A stretch of DNA of 47,939 nt from Nitrosospira sp. NpAV (GCF_000832065.1 NZ_JXQM01000022.1:1-47939), one strand, 5' to 3'; numbered from the stretch's first letter, positions 37,226-45,982 are shown. The notes: generated by a model not told the origin, from the letters alone. Numbers and translations: made by a program.

Positions 37226-37573
37226 TCATTCTACTGGGTAGCCCAGCACCCGCTCCAATTCGTGGATGCGCTTCTTCAGCTCCCGGACCTCGGCCGCAGA
37301 CACGATGGCATCATCGCTGCGCGCTGCTTCCTGTCCTCCTTCAGCCATGAGTTTTCTCCAGCGGGATAATAAAGTGGGAGCAACACCATATTTCCGCGCT
37401 ACATACGAGACACTCACTCCCGGCAACCGGGATTCTTCAACAGCTTTCAATTTCTCACCCAGGCTCCAGCGCCTGCGGTGCTCAACTGTGAGGACCACTT
37501 CGATGCGATCAAAACCAGACGCGCCATGCCTAGTACTAGGCGTATGCCTATCTCTTATTATTAGTGCATCCAT
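37226..37573 (-). pseudogene. IS3-family transposase OrfA (helix-turn-helix), truncated end
   Basis: A 115-residue frame with GFDRIEVVLTVEHRRRWSLG then LPGVSVSYVARKYGVAPTLL (helix-turn-helix) and VRELKKRIHELERVLG, the start of the OrfA leucine zipper. It then shifts into YPVE and a stop, where relatives continue GKKTxEVEILKEAL. An out-of-frame continuation (EIFTEAMKLAHEEN) is visible just after, which confirms a frameshift. Confidence 0.85.
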
Positions 37574-37580
37574 GCCCGAT

Positions 37581-37733
37581 TCAATTGAAAGCTGCTACAC
37601 GGCCAGCTTCGAAGCAATGTTGGCCGATCTGGCCGCGTGGGTGACTCCGATGGTTCAGGATCAGTGCGCGCCTCCAGGGCTTAAAAATATTGGCCGGCAA
37701 CTGTCCGTCGTTCCAACCCTCGTTCTTCGTCAT
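37581..37733 (-). CDS. Candidate small protein of 50 residues inside the duplicated region
   Basis: ATG 37733 has GAGGAA 8 bp upstream and gives MTKNEGWNDGQLPANIFKPW and then RRALILNHRSHPRGQIGQ, ending at TGA 37581. A related frame exists in the second copy of the direct repeat (40325-40474), where the encoded words NDxxLxANIxKxW and LNHxxHPxxQIG recur. There the ATG is ATA. A shared peptide pattern in both copies suggests real coding, at least ancestrally. It is divergent from the LysR gene. Function unknown; it may also be the relic of a longer gene. Confidence 0.4.
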   Translation of the reverse strand: MTKNEGWNDGQLPANIFKPWRRALILNHRSHPRGQIGQHCFEAGRVAAFN

Positions 37734-37835
37734 GATGATTTCCTCGAAATTTCCAGAGTGGAATCATCCACTGCTTTTTATATAGAATAAAGACTATTTT
37801 TTGGATAACATTGCTCTGTCAATGGAGCAATTAGT
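37605..37835 (+). repeat. Imperfect direct repeat R1, copy 1 (promoter side of LysR gene)
   Basis: About 230 bp matching 40345-40573. Shared blocks include TGGTTCAGG, AATATTGGCC, TTTCCAGAGTGGAATCATCC, TTTATATAGAATAAAG and TTTTTTGGATAACATTGCTC. It contains the small frame at 37581-37733 and the palindrome next to the LysR start. Confidence 0.85.
37810..37831. promoter_or_regulatory. Probable LysR-type operator upstream of the LysR gene
   Basis: ATTGCTC (37810-37816), 8-bp spacer, GAGCAAT (37825-37831), 4 bp before the LysR ATG. The dyad with T and A at the arms is of LysR-box type. In copy 2 of the repeat both arms are identical while the spacer has changed. Confidence 0.6.
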
Positions 37836-38723
37836 ATGGAATTTTTGAATGACATGGCCCTGTTCGTAGAAGTTGTCAAGGCCAAGGGCTTTCGTGGTGC
37901 TGCCGACACCATCGGAATGCCGAACTCAACCCTGTCGCGACGGATCAGTACGCTGGAGAAGACGATTGGGCTGCGCCTCTTGCATCGCACAACTCGCAAG
38001 ATCGAGCTAACTGAGGCTGGTCAGATTTATTACGAGCGCTGCAAGCGCATCGTCGATGAAGCCAGGCTTGCGCACGAACAACTTGGCGAAATGCTCGCAC
38101 AGCCCAGCGGCGTACTGCGCGCTTCGCTGCCTGTGGATTTTGCCATCGCCTACATGGCGCCTTTGGTCGCCGAGTTCGCAAGCCTCTATCCCGGTATCAC
38201 CTTCGATTTCGATCTCACATCACGGCGGGTCGATCTGGTGAGCGAGCCTTTCGACGTGGCGATCCGTATAGGAGAGCTTGAGAATTCACAACTGATTGCG
38301 CGTCCACTGGCTGCGCTCCCTGCGTACCTTTACGCTTCGCCCCGTTATCTCGACCGCTTGGGAGAACCTGCCGAGCCTGCTGATCTGGAGCGCCATGAGT
38401 GCCTTGGCATCCTGAAGGCTGGTGCGTGGACACTGCACGATGGGACGCATACCACCAAAGTTTCTATTGGTGGCCGGTTTACGCTCAACAGTGTCGGCAT
38501 GATTCGCCGCCTGGCAACACTCGACATGGGCATCATCATGATGATGGAGGCAATTGTCGCCGATGATCTTGCCAGCGGGCGGTTGCGTCGCATCCTGCCC
38601 AAATGGCATGGCGCTCCGATATCCGTCTACGCCGTCACTGAGACTCGGTTATTGCCTGCAAAGACACAGCGCTTCATTGAGTTCCTACAGGAGCATCTGG
38701 GGCAAGGTTTAACAGGAGGTTGA
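37836..38723 (+). CDS. LysR-family transcriptional regulator
   Basis: A 295-residue protein with an N-terminal winged helix (MEFLNDMALFVEVVKAKGF, then AADTIGMPNSTLSRRIS and LEKTIGLRLLHRTTRKIELT) and a C-terminal effector domain (LRASLPVDFAIAYMAPLVAEF, FDVAIRIGEL, GRLRRILPKW). It belongs to the CrgA/AaeR-like subgroup judging from the RHECLGIL-type and ISVYAVTETR ending. It probably regulates itself and the divergent or downstream genes. The likely target, the outer-membrane transporter gene at 39263-40189, is broken. Confidence 0.94.
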   Translation: MEFLNDMALFVEVVKAKGFRGAADTIGMPNSTLSRRISTLEKTIGLRLLHRTTRKIELTEAGQIYYERCKRIVDEARLAHEQLGEMLAQPSGVLRASLPVDFAIAYMAPLVAEFASLYPGITFDFDLTSRRVDLVSEPFDVAIRIGELENSQLIARPLAALPAYLYASPRYLDRLGEPAEPADLERHECLGILKAGAWTLHDGTHTTKVSIGGRFTLNSVGMIRRLATLDMGIIMMMEAIVADDLASGRLRRILPKWHGAPISVYAVTETRLLPAKTQRFIEFLQEHLGQGLTGG

Positions 38724-38750
38724 AATTTCCCCTGATGCCGTCGGCTAGCC
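38708..38750 (+). repeat. Repeat R2, copy 1, at the LysR 3' end
   Basis: TTAACAGGAGGTTGAAATTT spans the LysR stop codon. The same sequence with one change, followed by TGATGCC and GGCTA, occurs at 40207-40250, so the second copy looks like the relic of another LysR 3' end. Confidence 0.7.
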
Positions 38751-39262
38751 GCCAGCGGATTTCGCTCTATGCCGTATTCAGCCGCTAGCGTTTTTCAAGT
38801 ACATGCCACGTCGTGCGCCCATCGATGGCACTATTGGGGATCTTCGGCGCCACATGTGGCGTCACGCGTCGGCCGAGCATGGCAAAAAGACGAACTGGAC
38901 CATGTCATAATTCCTGTCCGCTTCCAAAGTCGAACCTCGTTTGATCAAGCGCTCCACCGTGCCAGTGACCAGTGCGGTTCTCCATCAGGGAGCATGGCTC
39001 AGGCTTCGATCAGAGTGTCATCCACCGTGAAATGCTCCGAGGATACCAGCCCCTGCCATTCCGATACCTGAACATCGCGGCTTGGGTGGCGTCGGCACAT
39101 CGCATGGAATCCTCTATTTTATCGAATTCAACAGGTCCTAATTATACCACCTGCATGAATCGATTTGCCGTGTAGCATGGAAAATCCATCCGCCCGGGAG
39201 TGGCTGTTCACTTTGGTGGACGTCAATATTGATAAAGTTTTCCGCGCGTTAGTGCCTGAGCA
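38751..39262. other. Decayed region after the LysR gene
   Basis: No intact gene. One plus-strand frame around 38972-39110 has protein-like composition (SIREHGSGFDQSVIHREML) but no family match that I recognise and no start. It probably holds relics of an accessory gene. Confidence 0.4.
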
Positions 39263-40189
39263 TTAGAAGGGCATGATCAACCTCAACCAGGCCGTGTAAC
39301 CCTGGAAACGATTCTTGACGTGCATTTCATGCTGCCACTGTGCAATGAATATCGTTCCGGTCGGGCTATTGTAGCTCGCGCTGGGCCCGATCGCGAACAC
39401 TTCGCCTTTGCGCCCAGAGGACCATGGGCCGAACGCCGACGAGATTGTCTGCCCATCGAGTTTGTCGTTGGTCGTCTGCTTTAGGTAATAGCCCGAAAGT
39501 CCGACGCCCCACGGGCCTAAACGTTTGCCAACAAGAAAGTCAATGTGGAATTCGTCACCGGACGCGTAGTCCATTTTTGGTTCACCTATGGCGGAGCGAA
39601 ACTCCTTATTCTTGCTCTTGATGTTATACATGAACTTGCTGGAGATCTCCCAACCTTTTTCAGAGAGCCAGGTTACCGCGAAGAGTGGTTAGATGCTCCA
39701 GTAATTGGTGCCGATGCTCTTACGCGGATCGCCAGCCTTATACTGGCCGGTGGGCATGCGAATATCCAGTGCCGCTACCCAGTGCCAGTTACCCAAATGC
39801 CAGACCAGGCTGGCCGGACTAATGGTTATATCACCTAGACCTACGACTGAGGAGGCATGGTCTCCGAGCTTCATCCTTTGATGCACTATCGGCACGATGA
39901 TGTGCACACCGTAGTTGCCCCCCAGAATACGCATTTCGGTGATGTGAATAAGGCGGAATGCGTTGAACCAGGCGCTGACTGCGGCCGCGGCCTTGTCGCC
40001 GTCGCCATTGTGCAGGGTGCCGTTGTAGTGACCGAGATAGTTGAGGAAGTGGTTGCCCGGCGATGGCGCCGCGCCCGCCAGCCAGTTTTCGGCACCGTTC
40101 GGATACTGATCGTTGCCTTCCTTGGCAATTGTGTCCCCCGCAGCCAGCTCCAACAAGGCCAGCGCAAGGCCGAACAGCTTGATGTTCAT
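39263..40189 (-). pseudogene. Outer-membrane transporter of the SphA / MetA-phenol-degradation type, frameshifted
   Basis: The first part (39689-40189) has a signal peptide (MNIKLFGLALALLELAAGDT), ENWLAGAAPSPGNHFLNYLG and DITISPASLVWHLGNWHWVAALDI, and stops at GTNYWSI*. In the next frame the protein goes on as PLFAVTWLSEKGWEISSKFM (about 39633-39687) and continues to 39263 with GDEFHIDFLVGKRLGPWGVG and a final LRLIMPF. The whole would be about 305 residues, the usual length of this beta-barrel family (MetA-pathway of phenol degradation). One frameshift or stop near 39688 breaks it. Confidence 0.8.
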
Positions 40190-40206
40190 GCTTCCCTCTT
40201 GATGCT

Positions 40207-40250
40207 ATTAACAGGAGATTGAAATTTCCGTGATGCCTTTGGCTACCAGC
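40207..40250 (+). repeat. Repeat R2, copy 2 (relic of a LysR 3' end)
   Basis: TTAACAGGAGATTGAAATTT followed by CCGTGATGCCTTTGGCTACC, matching the end of the LysR gene and its flank at 38708-38750. There is no LysR coding sequence before it. Confidence 0.6.
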
Positions 40251-40344
40251 TGGTAAATGGCAGTGATTGGATTCGATAAGCCCATTGCCGGGGATGAAAT
40301 TCGGATTTCCGGCGCTTTTTTGGCTCATTTGGAGTCCTGGTCGT

Positions 40345-40573
40345 TTTCCGGCCAGTCTTGGAGCAGTCGCCCAATCTGGTCGCATGGGTGACCCGGATGG
40401 TTCAGGTTTGGTGCGCACTTCCAGAGCTTGCAAATATTGGCCAGCAGCCATTCGTCGTTCTTGTTCTTCTTTATGATGATTCCTCCAAATTTCCAGAGTG
40501 GAATCATCCACTGTTCTTTATATAGAATAAAGGCCATTTTTTGGATAACATTGCTCCATTGATAGAGCAATTT
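40345..40573 (+). repeat. Imperfect direct repeat R1, copy 2
   Basis: Diverged second copy of 37605-37835. The copy ends with the LysR-type palindrome and an ATG at 40574, but no LysR frame follows. The minus-strand small frame is preserved from 40474 to 40325 (KNKNDEWLLANICKLW, then LNHPGHPCDQIGRLL), its start codon replaced by ATA. Between this and the next gene (40574-40823) I see nothing coding. Confidence 0.8.
40550..40571. promoter_or_regulatory. Second copy of the LysR-type palindrome
   Basis: ATTGCTC (40550-40556), spacer CATTGATA, GAGCAAT (40565-40571). The arms are identical to copy 1 and the spacer is different. Confidence 0.5.
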
Positions 40574-40823
40574 TATGAAAATGATTTGCGCGGCTTCAAG
40601 ACTTGTCCAGCTGCGGTGCAAATAAAAACTTACCCAGAGCCTCTCGCGGGCAGCCAGCCTGATGAAATCGTAGCTTTCCCGCAACGTTGTTCTCCCTTTG
40701 CAAAAAGAGACACGCTTTACTTGATTGCATTTAAAACTCTCGCTAGAGTCTTCCATGCCTGCATCTCGCCTTTCCGTAGCTGCATTCCTTATCGTGCTTT
40801 GATTACTCGGATTGGGACCTGCG

Positions 40824-41042
40824 ATGACTACGATAACAACCATTTACGTACCTCTTCTCGATGAGGGTACCGGGAGGTCACCACCTTCGATAGTGGCACA
40901 CCCAGCCAGACGCATTCTTGTCGTCGGGTTGCAGAAGCCTGAATCAAAGCGCATCATCGAAGCATGGCGACGCGACTATAATGCTCCTAGCGAATACGTT
41001 AAAACGTTAAATCCAACCAGGTCAGACAGAGAAGCTCCATGA
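40824..41042 (+). CDS. Possible small protein upstream of the HugZ-like gene
   Basis: A 72-residue frame from ATG 40824 whose stop overlaps the next start as ATGA. The N-terminus TTIYVPLLDEGT resembles a widespread family of small proteins with this opening, but the rest (ARRILVVGLQKPESKRIIEA) does not follow it. It may be a fusion or frameshifted relic, or a genuine gene coupled to its neighbour. Confidence 0.35.
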   Translation: MTTITTIYVPLLDEGTGRSPPSIVAHPARRILVVGLQKPESKRIIEAWRRDYNAPSEYVKTLNPTRSDREAP

Positions 41043-41734
41043 ATAATGCGCGCGCAGCCCGTCGGATGTTGCGCACTCACCGCTACGGTGTCTTGAGTAC
41101 CTTGTCGGAGAAGTTCGATGGCCATCCGTTCGCCTCGATTTTGTACTATCTGGTGGACCACGACGGCAGCCTGCTTATCCTTATCAGCATGTTGGCGGAA
41201 CATACTAAAAATATCCGCCATGACGCTCGTGTAAGCCTTCTTACACATGATCACAGCGACTTGAACATCCAGTCCCAAGGGCGCGTCACGGTGGTGGGGA
41301 CGGCCCAACCTGTGGAGGACAACCTCCGTATTGCTGTGCGCTATCTGCGCTATTTTCCGGAAGCGGAAACCTATCTCGCCATGCGCGATTTCTCTTTCTA
41401 TCGCATCGTTCCGCAGACACTGCGCTACATTGGCGGTTTCGGTAAGATTCATTGGGTCTCGGCGGCCAGCTATCTGGTGCCGGCTTATCCGTTGATTGGG
41501 CAGGAGGACGATGTCATTGCGCATATGAATGCGGATCATCGCGATACTTTGCGCCGATACTGTGAACATTTTCACCAATGCGTGGCATTGGATGTCGAAA
41601 TGTTGGGGATCGACTGCGACGGTTTCGATATACGCGCCGATGGCAGGCATCTGCGTATCGATTTTGAGGAGATGGCATTCGACGCGCAGCAGGCTCGACA
41701 TGCCTTGGTTGAAATGGCGCTAAGAACGAGATGA
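41039..41734 (+). CDS. HugZ-like protein (PNPOx-type split barrel plus DUF2470)
   Basis: A 231-residue protein with an N-terminal flavin-reductase-like split barrel (ARAARRMLRTHRYGVLSTLS, HPFASILYYLVDHDGSLLIL, HTKNIRHDARVSLL) and a C-terminal DUF2470 domain with HMNADHRDTLRRYC. This is the HugZ/HutZ arrangement of heme-degrading or heme-binding proteins. Activity on heme is not shown by sequence alone. It starts by ATGA overlap with the small frame before it, and is followed by a leader repeat and metW. Confidence 0.9.
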   Translation: MNNARAARRMLRTHRYGVLSTLSEKFDGHPFASILYYLVDHDGSLLILISMLAEHTKNIRHDARVSLLTHDHSDLNIQSQGRVTVVGTAQPVEDNLRIAVRYLRYFPEAETYLAMRDFSFYRIVPQTLRYIGGFGKIHWVSAASYLVPAYPLIGQEDDVIAHMNADHRDTLRRYCEHFHQCVALDVEMLGIDCDGFDIRADGRHLRIDFEEMAFDAQQARHALVEMALRTR

Positions 41735-41754
41735 CTCTGATTTCAATCGCAATC

Positions 41755-41878
41755 CGGCCACTGGGTGAGACGGAGGATGCGGTCCATGGGGTGTGGAGCA
41801 AGGCATTGCACGCAGCCATGTGCAGTAAAAACTGCGTACTTCACCCCGTTCGACTACCAGATTTAGGATAATATATTC
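41755..41878 (+). repeat. Dispersed leader repeat, copy upstream of metW
   Basis: Contains GGGTGAG, GGTCCATGG, GCGTACTTCACCCCG and the core GACTACCAGATTTAGGATAAT-like end (last base near 41872). It ends about 35 bp before the metW start, in the same direction. The last 40 bp are nearly identical to the sixA copy. Confidence 0.75.
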
Positions 41879-41910
41879 GCCAACGAATACATCCCGCAAA
41901 TATTGAAGAC

Positions 41911-42522
41911 GTGACCAGCACTGCTACCCCATACACTGCCACCCGGCCCGATTTTGCCGCCATTGCCGCATGGGTGAAGCCCGGTGCAAAGGTGCTCGAT
42001 TTAGGTTGCGGCGATGGCTCGCTCCTATGTTTCCTGCGCGATGCGCGCAACATTCATGGCTATGGAGTGGAAATCGACGATGACAATGTCCTTGCGTGCT
42101 TCAATAATGGAGTCAATGTGATTCAGAGTGATCTGGAATCCGGGCTGCTGAGCTTCGAATCGGGATCGTTCGATTATGTGGTTCTCTCGCAAACGTTGCA
42201 AGCGGTAAAACACACCGAGGGAATCATCAGGGAAATGTTGCGCGTAAGCAAGGAGGGGATTGTGTCGTTTCCTAATTTTGGCTACTGGAAAAACCGGCTA
42301 CAGGTGATGTCTGGTCACATGCCTGTTTCGGAAACGCTACCTTATCAGTGGTTCGACACACCTAACATTCACAACTGTACACTCGGCGATTTTGAAGAGT
42401 TCTGCAGTCAGCATGGCGCGCGTATTCTTGAGCGCAGGGTAATGAGTGGAGATCATCAAATCACGTTCCTGCCCAACTTACTGGGGACGTTGGCATTTTA
42501 TCGGTTTGAGCAGCAAAAGTAG
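41911..42522 (+). CDS. metW: Methionine biosynthesis protein MetW
   Basis: A 203-residue methyltransferase-fold protein starting at GTG 41911. It has KVLDLGCGDGSLL (SAM-binding), YGVEIDDDNV, DYVVLSQTLQAVKH and SFPNFGYWKNRLQ then GHMPVSETLPYQWFDTPNIH, characteristic of MetW. MetW partners with MetX in homoserine acylation; the two are normally adjacent. Here it is 6.7 kb downstream of metX, with insertion material between. It converges with the AmpG-like gene, 9 bp apart. Confidence 0.95.
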   Translation: MTSTATPYTATRPDFAAIAAWVKPGAKVLDLGCGDGSLLCFLRDARNIHGYGVEIDDDNVLACFNNGVNVIQSDLESGLLSFESGSFDYVVLSQTLQAVKHTEGIIREMLRVSKEGIVSFPNFGYWKNRLQVMSGHMPVSETLPYQWFDTPNIHNCTLGDFEEFCSQHGARILERRVMSGDHQITFLPNLLGTLAFYRFEQQK

Positions 42523-42531
42523 CCATCAGAA

Positions 42532-43920
42532 TCACTTGGCATGCGCCTGGGAATCCGCTGTCTCGAATTTTGCCTGTCCCGCCAGCCATACCAATACCAA
42601 TACCGGAAGGCCGAGTAACGCCGTGCCGGTAAAAAAACTGGCGTAACCGTAAGCATCGACGAATTCGCCGCTGAACCCGGCGATAAACTTTGGCAATAAC
42701 AGCATCACCGAACTGAACAACGCGTATTGTGTGGCAGAGTAGGCGGAATTCGTCAGACCAGAAAGATAGGCTATAAAAGCGGAAGAAGCGATGCCGGCGG
42801 ACAGATTGTCTGCGGAAATGGTGAATATGAGGCCGGTTATATCGTGACCGCGCCCGCTTAGCCAGACAAATAGCAAATTGGTTGCCGCAGACAATACCGC
42901 TCCCAGAAACAATGTGCGCATGACCCCGATTTTTGCCGTGAGCACTCCGCCGATGGCTGCACCGGCAATCGTCATGATGACCCCATAGATTTTGGATATT
43001 GTTGCCACTTCATCCTTGGTGTAACCCATATCCACGTAAAAAGGATTGCTCATTACACCCATCACCACATCCGAGATGCGATAAAGTGCGATCAATGCCA
43101 GAATTACCAGCGCTTGCCGACCATGACGCACAATAAAATCCCGGAAGGGCGCAATCATTGCTCCATATAGCCAAGCCAGTGTTTGCGCGAGTCGTACGTT
43201 CAAATTCCAGTGTGCAATGACCTCCCGGGCATGGCCTTCATTTTCGGCGATGAGACGCGTGACAGGAACTTCCGGCTCGCGAATGATAAGCGTGGTGATA
43301 ATGCCCACAGCCATGCATGCGGCCATCGCCAGATAGGCAGTGCGCCACGGCGCATAGTCATAACTGGCTTCCGAAGGGTCTACCGCCGCGGCTATCCACA
43401 ATACGCCAGCGGAAGCCAGGATCATGGCCACACGATAACCTGCCTGATAAGTGGCGGCCATGGCCCCTTGGAGTCTGGGTGCTACCGCTTCGATTCGATA
43501 GGCGTCCAGCGCGATATCCTGAGTAGCGGATGCGAAAGCGACAGCAAGGGCAAAAAAAACCATATACGTCAAGTTCTCGATCGGATCGGTACTTGCCATA
43601 CCGGCAAGCGCGATGGCGATAACAATTTGCGAGAGTAATAGCCACGCGCGCCGCCGGCCTAGAATACGGGTTAATATCGGCAATGAGAGACGATCCACCA
43701 GCGGCGACCACAGCCATTTGAAGCCATATGCCAATCCGATCCAGCTCAAGTGACCGATGGTGGAGCGGTCGATGCCCGCTTCCCTTAACCAGAACGATAA
43801 AGTGCCCAGTATCAACAACAGCGGCAATCCGGCAGAAAAACCGAGTGACAGCATCCCCAACACCCGTGGATGGGTGTAAATGCGAAAAGCATGTAGCCAA
43901 CCGGATAAGGCAGTGGACAT
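42532..43920 (-). CDS. AmpG-like muropeptide MFS permease
   Basis: A 462-residue protein with 12 to 14 membrane helices. LGFSAGLPLLLILGTLSFWLREAGI at the N-terminus, SWIGLAYGFKWLWSPLVDRL, GRRRAWLLLSQ and SATQDIALDAYRIE are AmpG family signatures. It imports anhydro-muropeptides for cell-wall recycling. Its ATG lies inside a leader-repeat core. It converges with metW. Confidence 0.92.
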   Translation of the reverse strand: MSTALSGWLHAFRIYTHPRVLGMLSLGFSAGLPLLLILGTLSFWLREAGIDRSTIGHLSWIGLAYGFKWLWSPLVDRLSLPILTRILGRRRAWLLLSQIVIAIALAGMASTDPIENLTYMVFFALAVAFASATQDIALDAYRIEAVAPRLQGAMAATYQAGYRVAMILASAGVLWIAAAVDPSEASYDYAPWRTAYLAMAACMAVGIITTLIIREPEVPVTRLIAENEGHAREVIAHWNLNVRLAQTLAWLYGAMIAPFRDFIVRHGRQALVILALIALYRISDVVMGVMSNPFYVDMGYTKDEVATISKIYGVIMTIAGAAIGGVLTAKIGVMRTLFLGAVLSAATNLLFVWLSGRGHDITGLIFTISADNLSAGIASSAFIAYLSGLTNSAYSATQYALFSSVMLLLPKFIAGFSGEFVDAYGYASFFTGTALLGLPVLVLVWLAGQAKFETADSQAHAK

Positions 43921-43960
43921 TATCCTAGGTCCGGCATTCGGGCGAGACGGCTATACCGTA
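43918..43960 (-). repeat. Dispersed leader repeat, short copy at the AmpG-like start
   Basis: On the minus strand GTCTCGCCCGAATGCCGGAC then CTAGGATAATG, in which ATG is the start codon of the AmpG-like gene. Same orientation as the gene. Confidence 0.6.
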
Positions 43961-43989
43961 AGAGGAAGGATCAACTATCGAATACAGGG

Positions 43990-44763
43990 TCATAGGCTGT
44001 AATCATAGTCGATGGTGAGCGGTGAATGATCGGAGAAACGCTCCTCCTTGTAAATCGAAACTTTAGTCGCCTTGGCCGCAATGTGCGGTGTCGCAATCTG
44101 ATAATCGATGCGCCAGCCTACATTCTTGGCCCAGGCTTGCCCTCGATTGGACCACCATGTGTATTGCTCAGGCTCGGCGTTGATTTGACGGAAAACATCG
44201 ACAAATTCAAGATCATCAAAAACTCCACTAAGCCAGATGCGTTCTTCGGGCAGAAACCCGGAGTTTTTCTGATTGGAGCGCCAGTTCTTCAGATCGATTT
44301 CCTTGTGAGCGATATTCCAGTCACCGCATAATATGATCTCCCTGCCGCAACCCGCGAGTTCTTTGAGCATGGGGAGGAATCGCTCAAGGAAAAAGAATTT
44401 GGCAGCTTGCCGATGCTCACCACTGGAGCCGGAGGGAAAATAGATTGATACTATAGTCAATGGGCCAAAGTCAGCGCGTAGAAAGCGCCCTTCCGCATCG
44501 ATCTCCGCAATGCCAAGACCTTCGATGATATTGTCGGGCTTTTGCCGGCTGTAAATACCTACTCCGCTGTATCCCTTCTTTTCAGCGCAGTGGAAATAAC
44601 CATGGTAGCCATCGGGTGACAACATTTCTCCCGTGATGTCGGTCTTCTGAGCTTTCAATTCCTGCACACATACGATATCGGCCCCCTGCATCGGCAGCCA
44701 CCGGAAAAAACCCTTGCTTGTGGCAGAGCGCACTCCGTTCAGGTTAAGCGTTATAATTCTCAC
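43990..44763 (-). CDS. xth: Exodeoxyribonuclease III
   Basis: A 257-residue EEP-fold nuclease with [28 protein letters not shown] (metal Glu), [24 protein letters not shown] (Asp/Asn) and a final [10 protein letters not shown] (Asp-His pair). It acts as AP endonuclease and 3' repair exonuclease. It is divergent from pyrE, with 29 bp between the starts. Confidence 0.95.
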   Translation of the reverse strand: MRIITLNLNGVRSATSKGFFRWLPMQGADIVCVQELKAQKTDITGEMLSPDGYHGYFHCAEKKGYSGVGIYSRQKPDNIIEGLGIAEIDAEGRFLRADFGPLTIVSIYFPSGSSGEHRQAAKFFFLERFLPMLKELAGCGREIILCGDWNIAHKEIDLKNWRSNQKNSGFLPEERIWLSGVFDDLEFVDVFRQINAEPEQYTWWSNRGQAWAKNVGWRIDYQIATPHIAAKATKVSIYKEERFSDHSPLTIDYDYSL

Positions 44764-44792
44764 GTCTATTTTTTCCAGTTGGTCATGTAGAG

Positions 44793-45467
44793 ATGTCCGA
44801 TTTCCGGCAGGAATTCATTGAATTTGCCATTGACCGTAGTGTGCTGTGCTTCGGCGAATTTAAAACTAAAGCGGGACGGCTGTCGCCATATTTTTTCAAT
44901 GCGGGGTTGTTCAACGACGGCGATTCTCTTCGGAAACTGGGGCAATTTTACGCCAAAGCCATTCGTGATGCCCGGCTTCCGTTTGATATGCTATTTGGTC
45001 CCGCCTACAAGGGCATCCCGCTGGTAAGTGCTATCGCCATTGCGCTGGCCGAGAACGGGGATAACTACCCCTTCTGTTTCAATCGTAAAGAAGTAAAGGA
45101 TCACGGCGAAGGAGGAAATCTCGTGGGCGCCCCCCTTGCCGGACGTGTGCTGATTGTTGACGACGTCATTTCTGCCGGTATTTCAGTGCAGGAATCCGTC
45201 GGCCACATTCAAGCTTCTGGTGCCATACCTTGTGGCGTCATTATTGCACTTGACCGGATGGAGCGCGGTAACGGAGAACTTTCCGCTACGCAGGAAGTTC
45301 ATCATGCCTGCGGAATTCAGGTTGCCAGCATCGTTAATCTGGATGACATTGCAAATTATCTGCGGGACAGAAAGAGTCTGCGACACAATCTTCAGGCGAT
45401 AGAAAGCTACCGTGCACAATATGGGGTCCCTGACCCTGGAGAACTCCGGAGTGGGCACGTACTATAG
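44793..45467 (+). CDS. pyrE: Orotate phosphoribosyltransferase
   Basis: A 224-residue protein with [47 protein letters not shown] and the PRPP motif [13 protein letters not shown]. It makes OMP from orotate in pyrimidine synthesis. The xth-pyrE pairing is common in betaproteobacteria. Confidence 0.97.
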   Translation: MSDFRQEFIEFAIDRSVLCFGEFKTKAGRLSPYFFNAGLFNDGDSLRKLGQFYAKAIRDARLPFDMLFGPAYKGIPLVSAIAIALAENGDNYPFCFNRKEVKDHGEGGNLVGAPLAGRVLIVDDVISAGISVQESVGHIQASGAIPCGVIIALDRMERGNGELSATQEVHHACGIQVASIVNLDDIANYLRDRKSLRHNLQAIESYRAQYGVPDPGELRSGHVL

Positions 45468-45508
45468 CAGACGGGCAAACCATTCAATAACCATTCAATA
45501 ATTGAAGG

Positions 45509-45982
45509 TCAAGGCATCTTCTCCGGTGGTAGGGTCGACAACGTAATTTCTCCTTTCGAATCGAAGCGGCGCCCGATGGCAAATCCCTGTCCGCCAAGGT
45601 GGCCACGCAAGTGATAATCGGCCTTGGTATGATCGCCAGCGGCCAGTCCAAAGGCATGACGGATAATTGTTGTCGCCGGCACTGTTACCGGCACCGTGAT
45701 GACCGCTTCTCCAAAGCGGGGTATCGTGCCCTGCTGATCGCTTACTCCACTCGCGAAGCTCATTCCGCGTAAATCCAGATCGAGCGCGACACCATCGTAA
45801 TCGAGGGGTCTGCCGTCATGATTCTGAATTCGGAGGTGGACCGCGAAGCGTGCCTCCATACCTCTCCCTTCCAGCGGCTCAACTCCAGCTAAAGAGACAC
45901 GAAGCGGCTCATGCATTCCTAGCGCTGCGCACCCGGATAAGAGGAAAGCGAATGCGTAAATAAGCAGTATGCGAGGGTTCAT
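45509..45982 (-). CDS. LEA14-like (LEA type 2) lipoprotein
   Basis: A 157-residue protein with lipobox FLLSGCAALG, then LRVSLAGVEPLEGRGMEARF and LRIQNHDGRPLDYDGVALDL, the WHy/LEA-2 domain pattern (N-x-[DN] step after a hydrophobic strand), ending EITLSTLPPEKMP. Function is unclear; such proteins are periplasmic or outer-membrane lipoproteins of stress type. A leader repeat ends about 38 bp upstream of its start. Confidence 0.85.
   Translation of the reverse strand: MNPRILLIYAFAFLLSGCAALGMHEPLRVSLAGVEPLEGRGMEARFAVHLRIQNHDGRPLDYDGVALDLDLRGMSFASGVSDQQGTIPRFGEAVITVPVTVPATTIIRHAFGLAAGDHTKADYHLRGHLGGQGFAIGRRFDSKGEITLSTLPPEKMP

Larger units (their letters stand above)
36475..37573 (-). mobile_element. 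Decayed IS3-family (IS2-group-like) insertion sequence
   Basis: OrfA at 37226-37573 is followed by OrfB remnants in at least three frames down to about 36475. No complete inverted-repeat ends were found. The OrfB C-terminus (the usual SALGYRSP-type end) is missing, so the element is truncated near the start of the exported-protein gene. It is almost certainly immobile. Confidence 0.85.

Noticed and set aside
39831-40511. Minus-strand frame of 226 residues across the transporter gene start
   Set aside because: It crosses the signal peptide region of the transporter gene in another frame and joins unrelated repeat sequence; no motif supports it.
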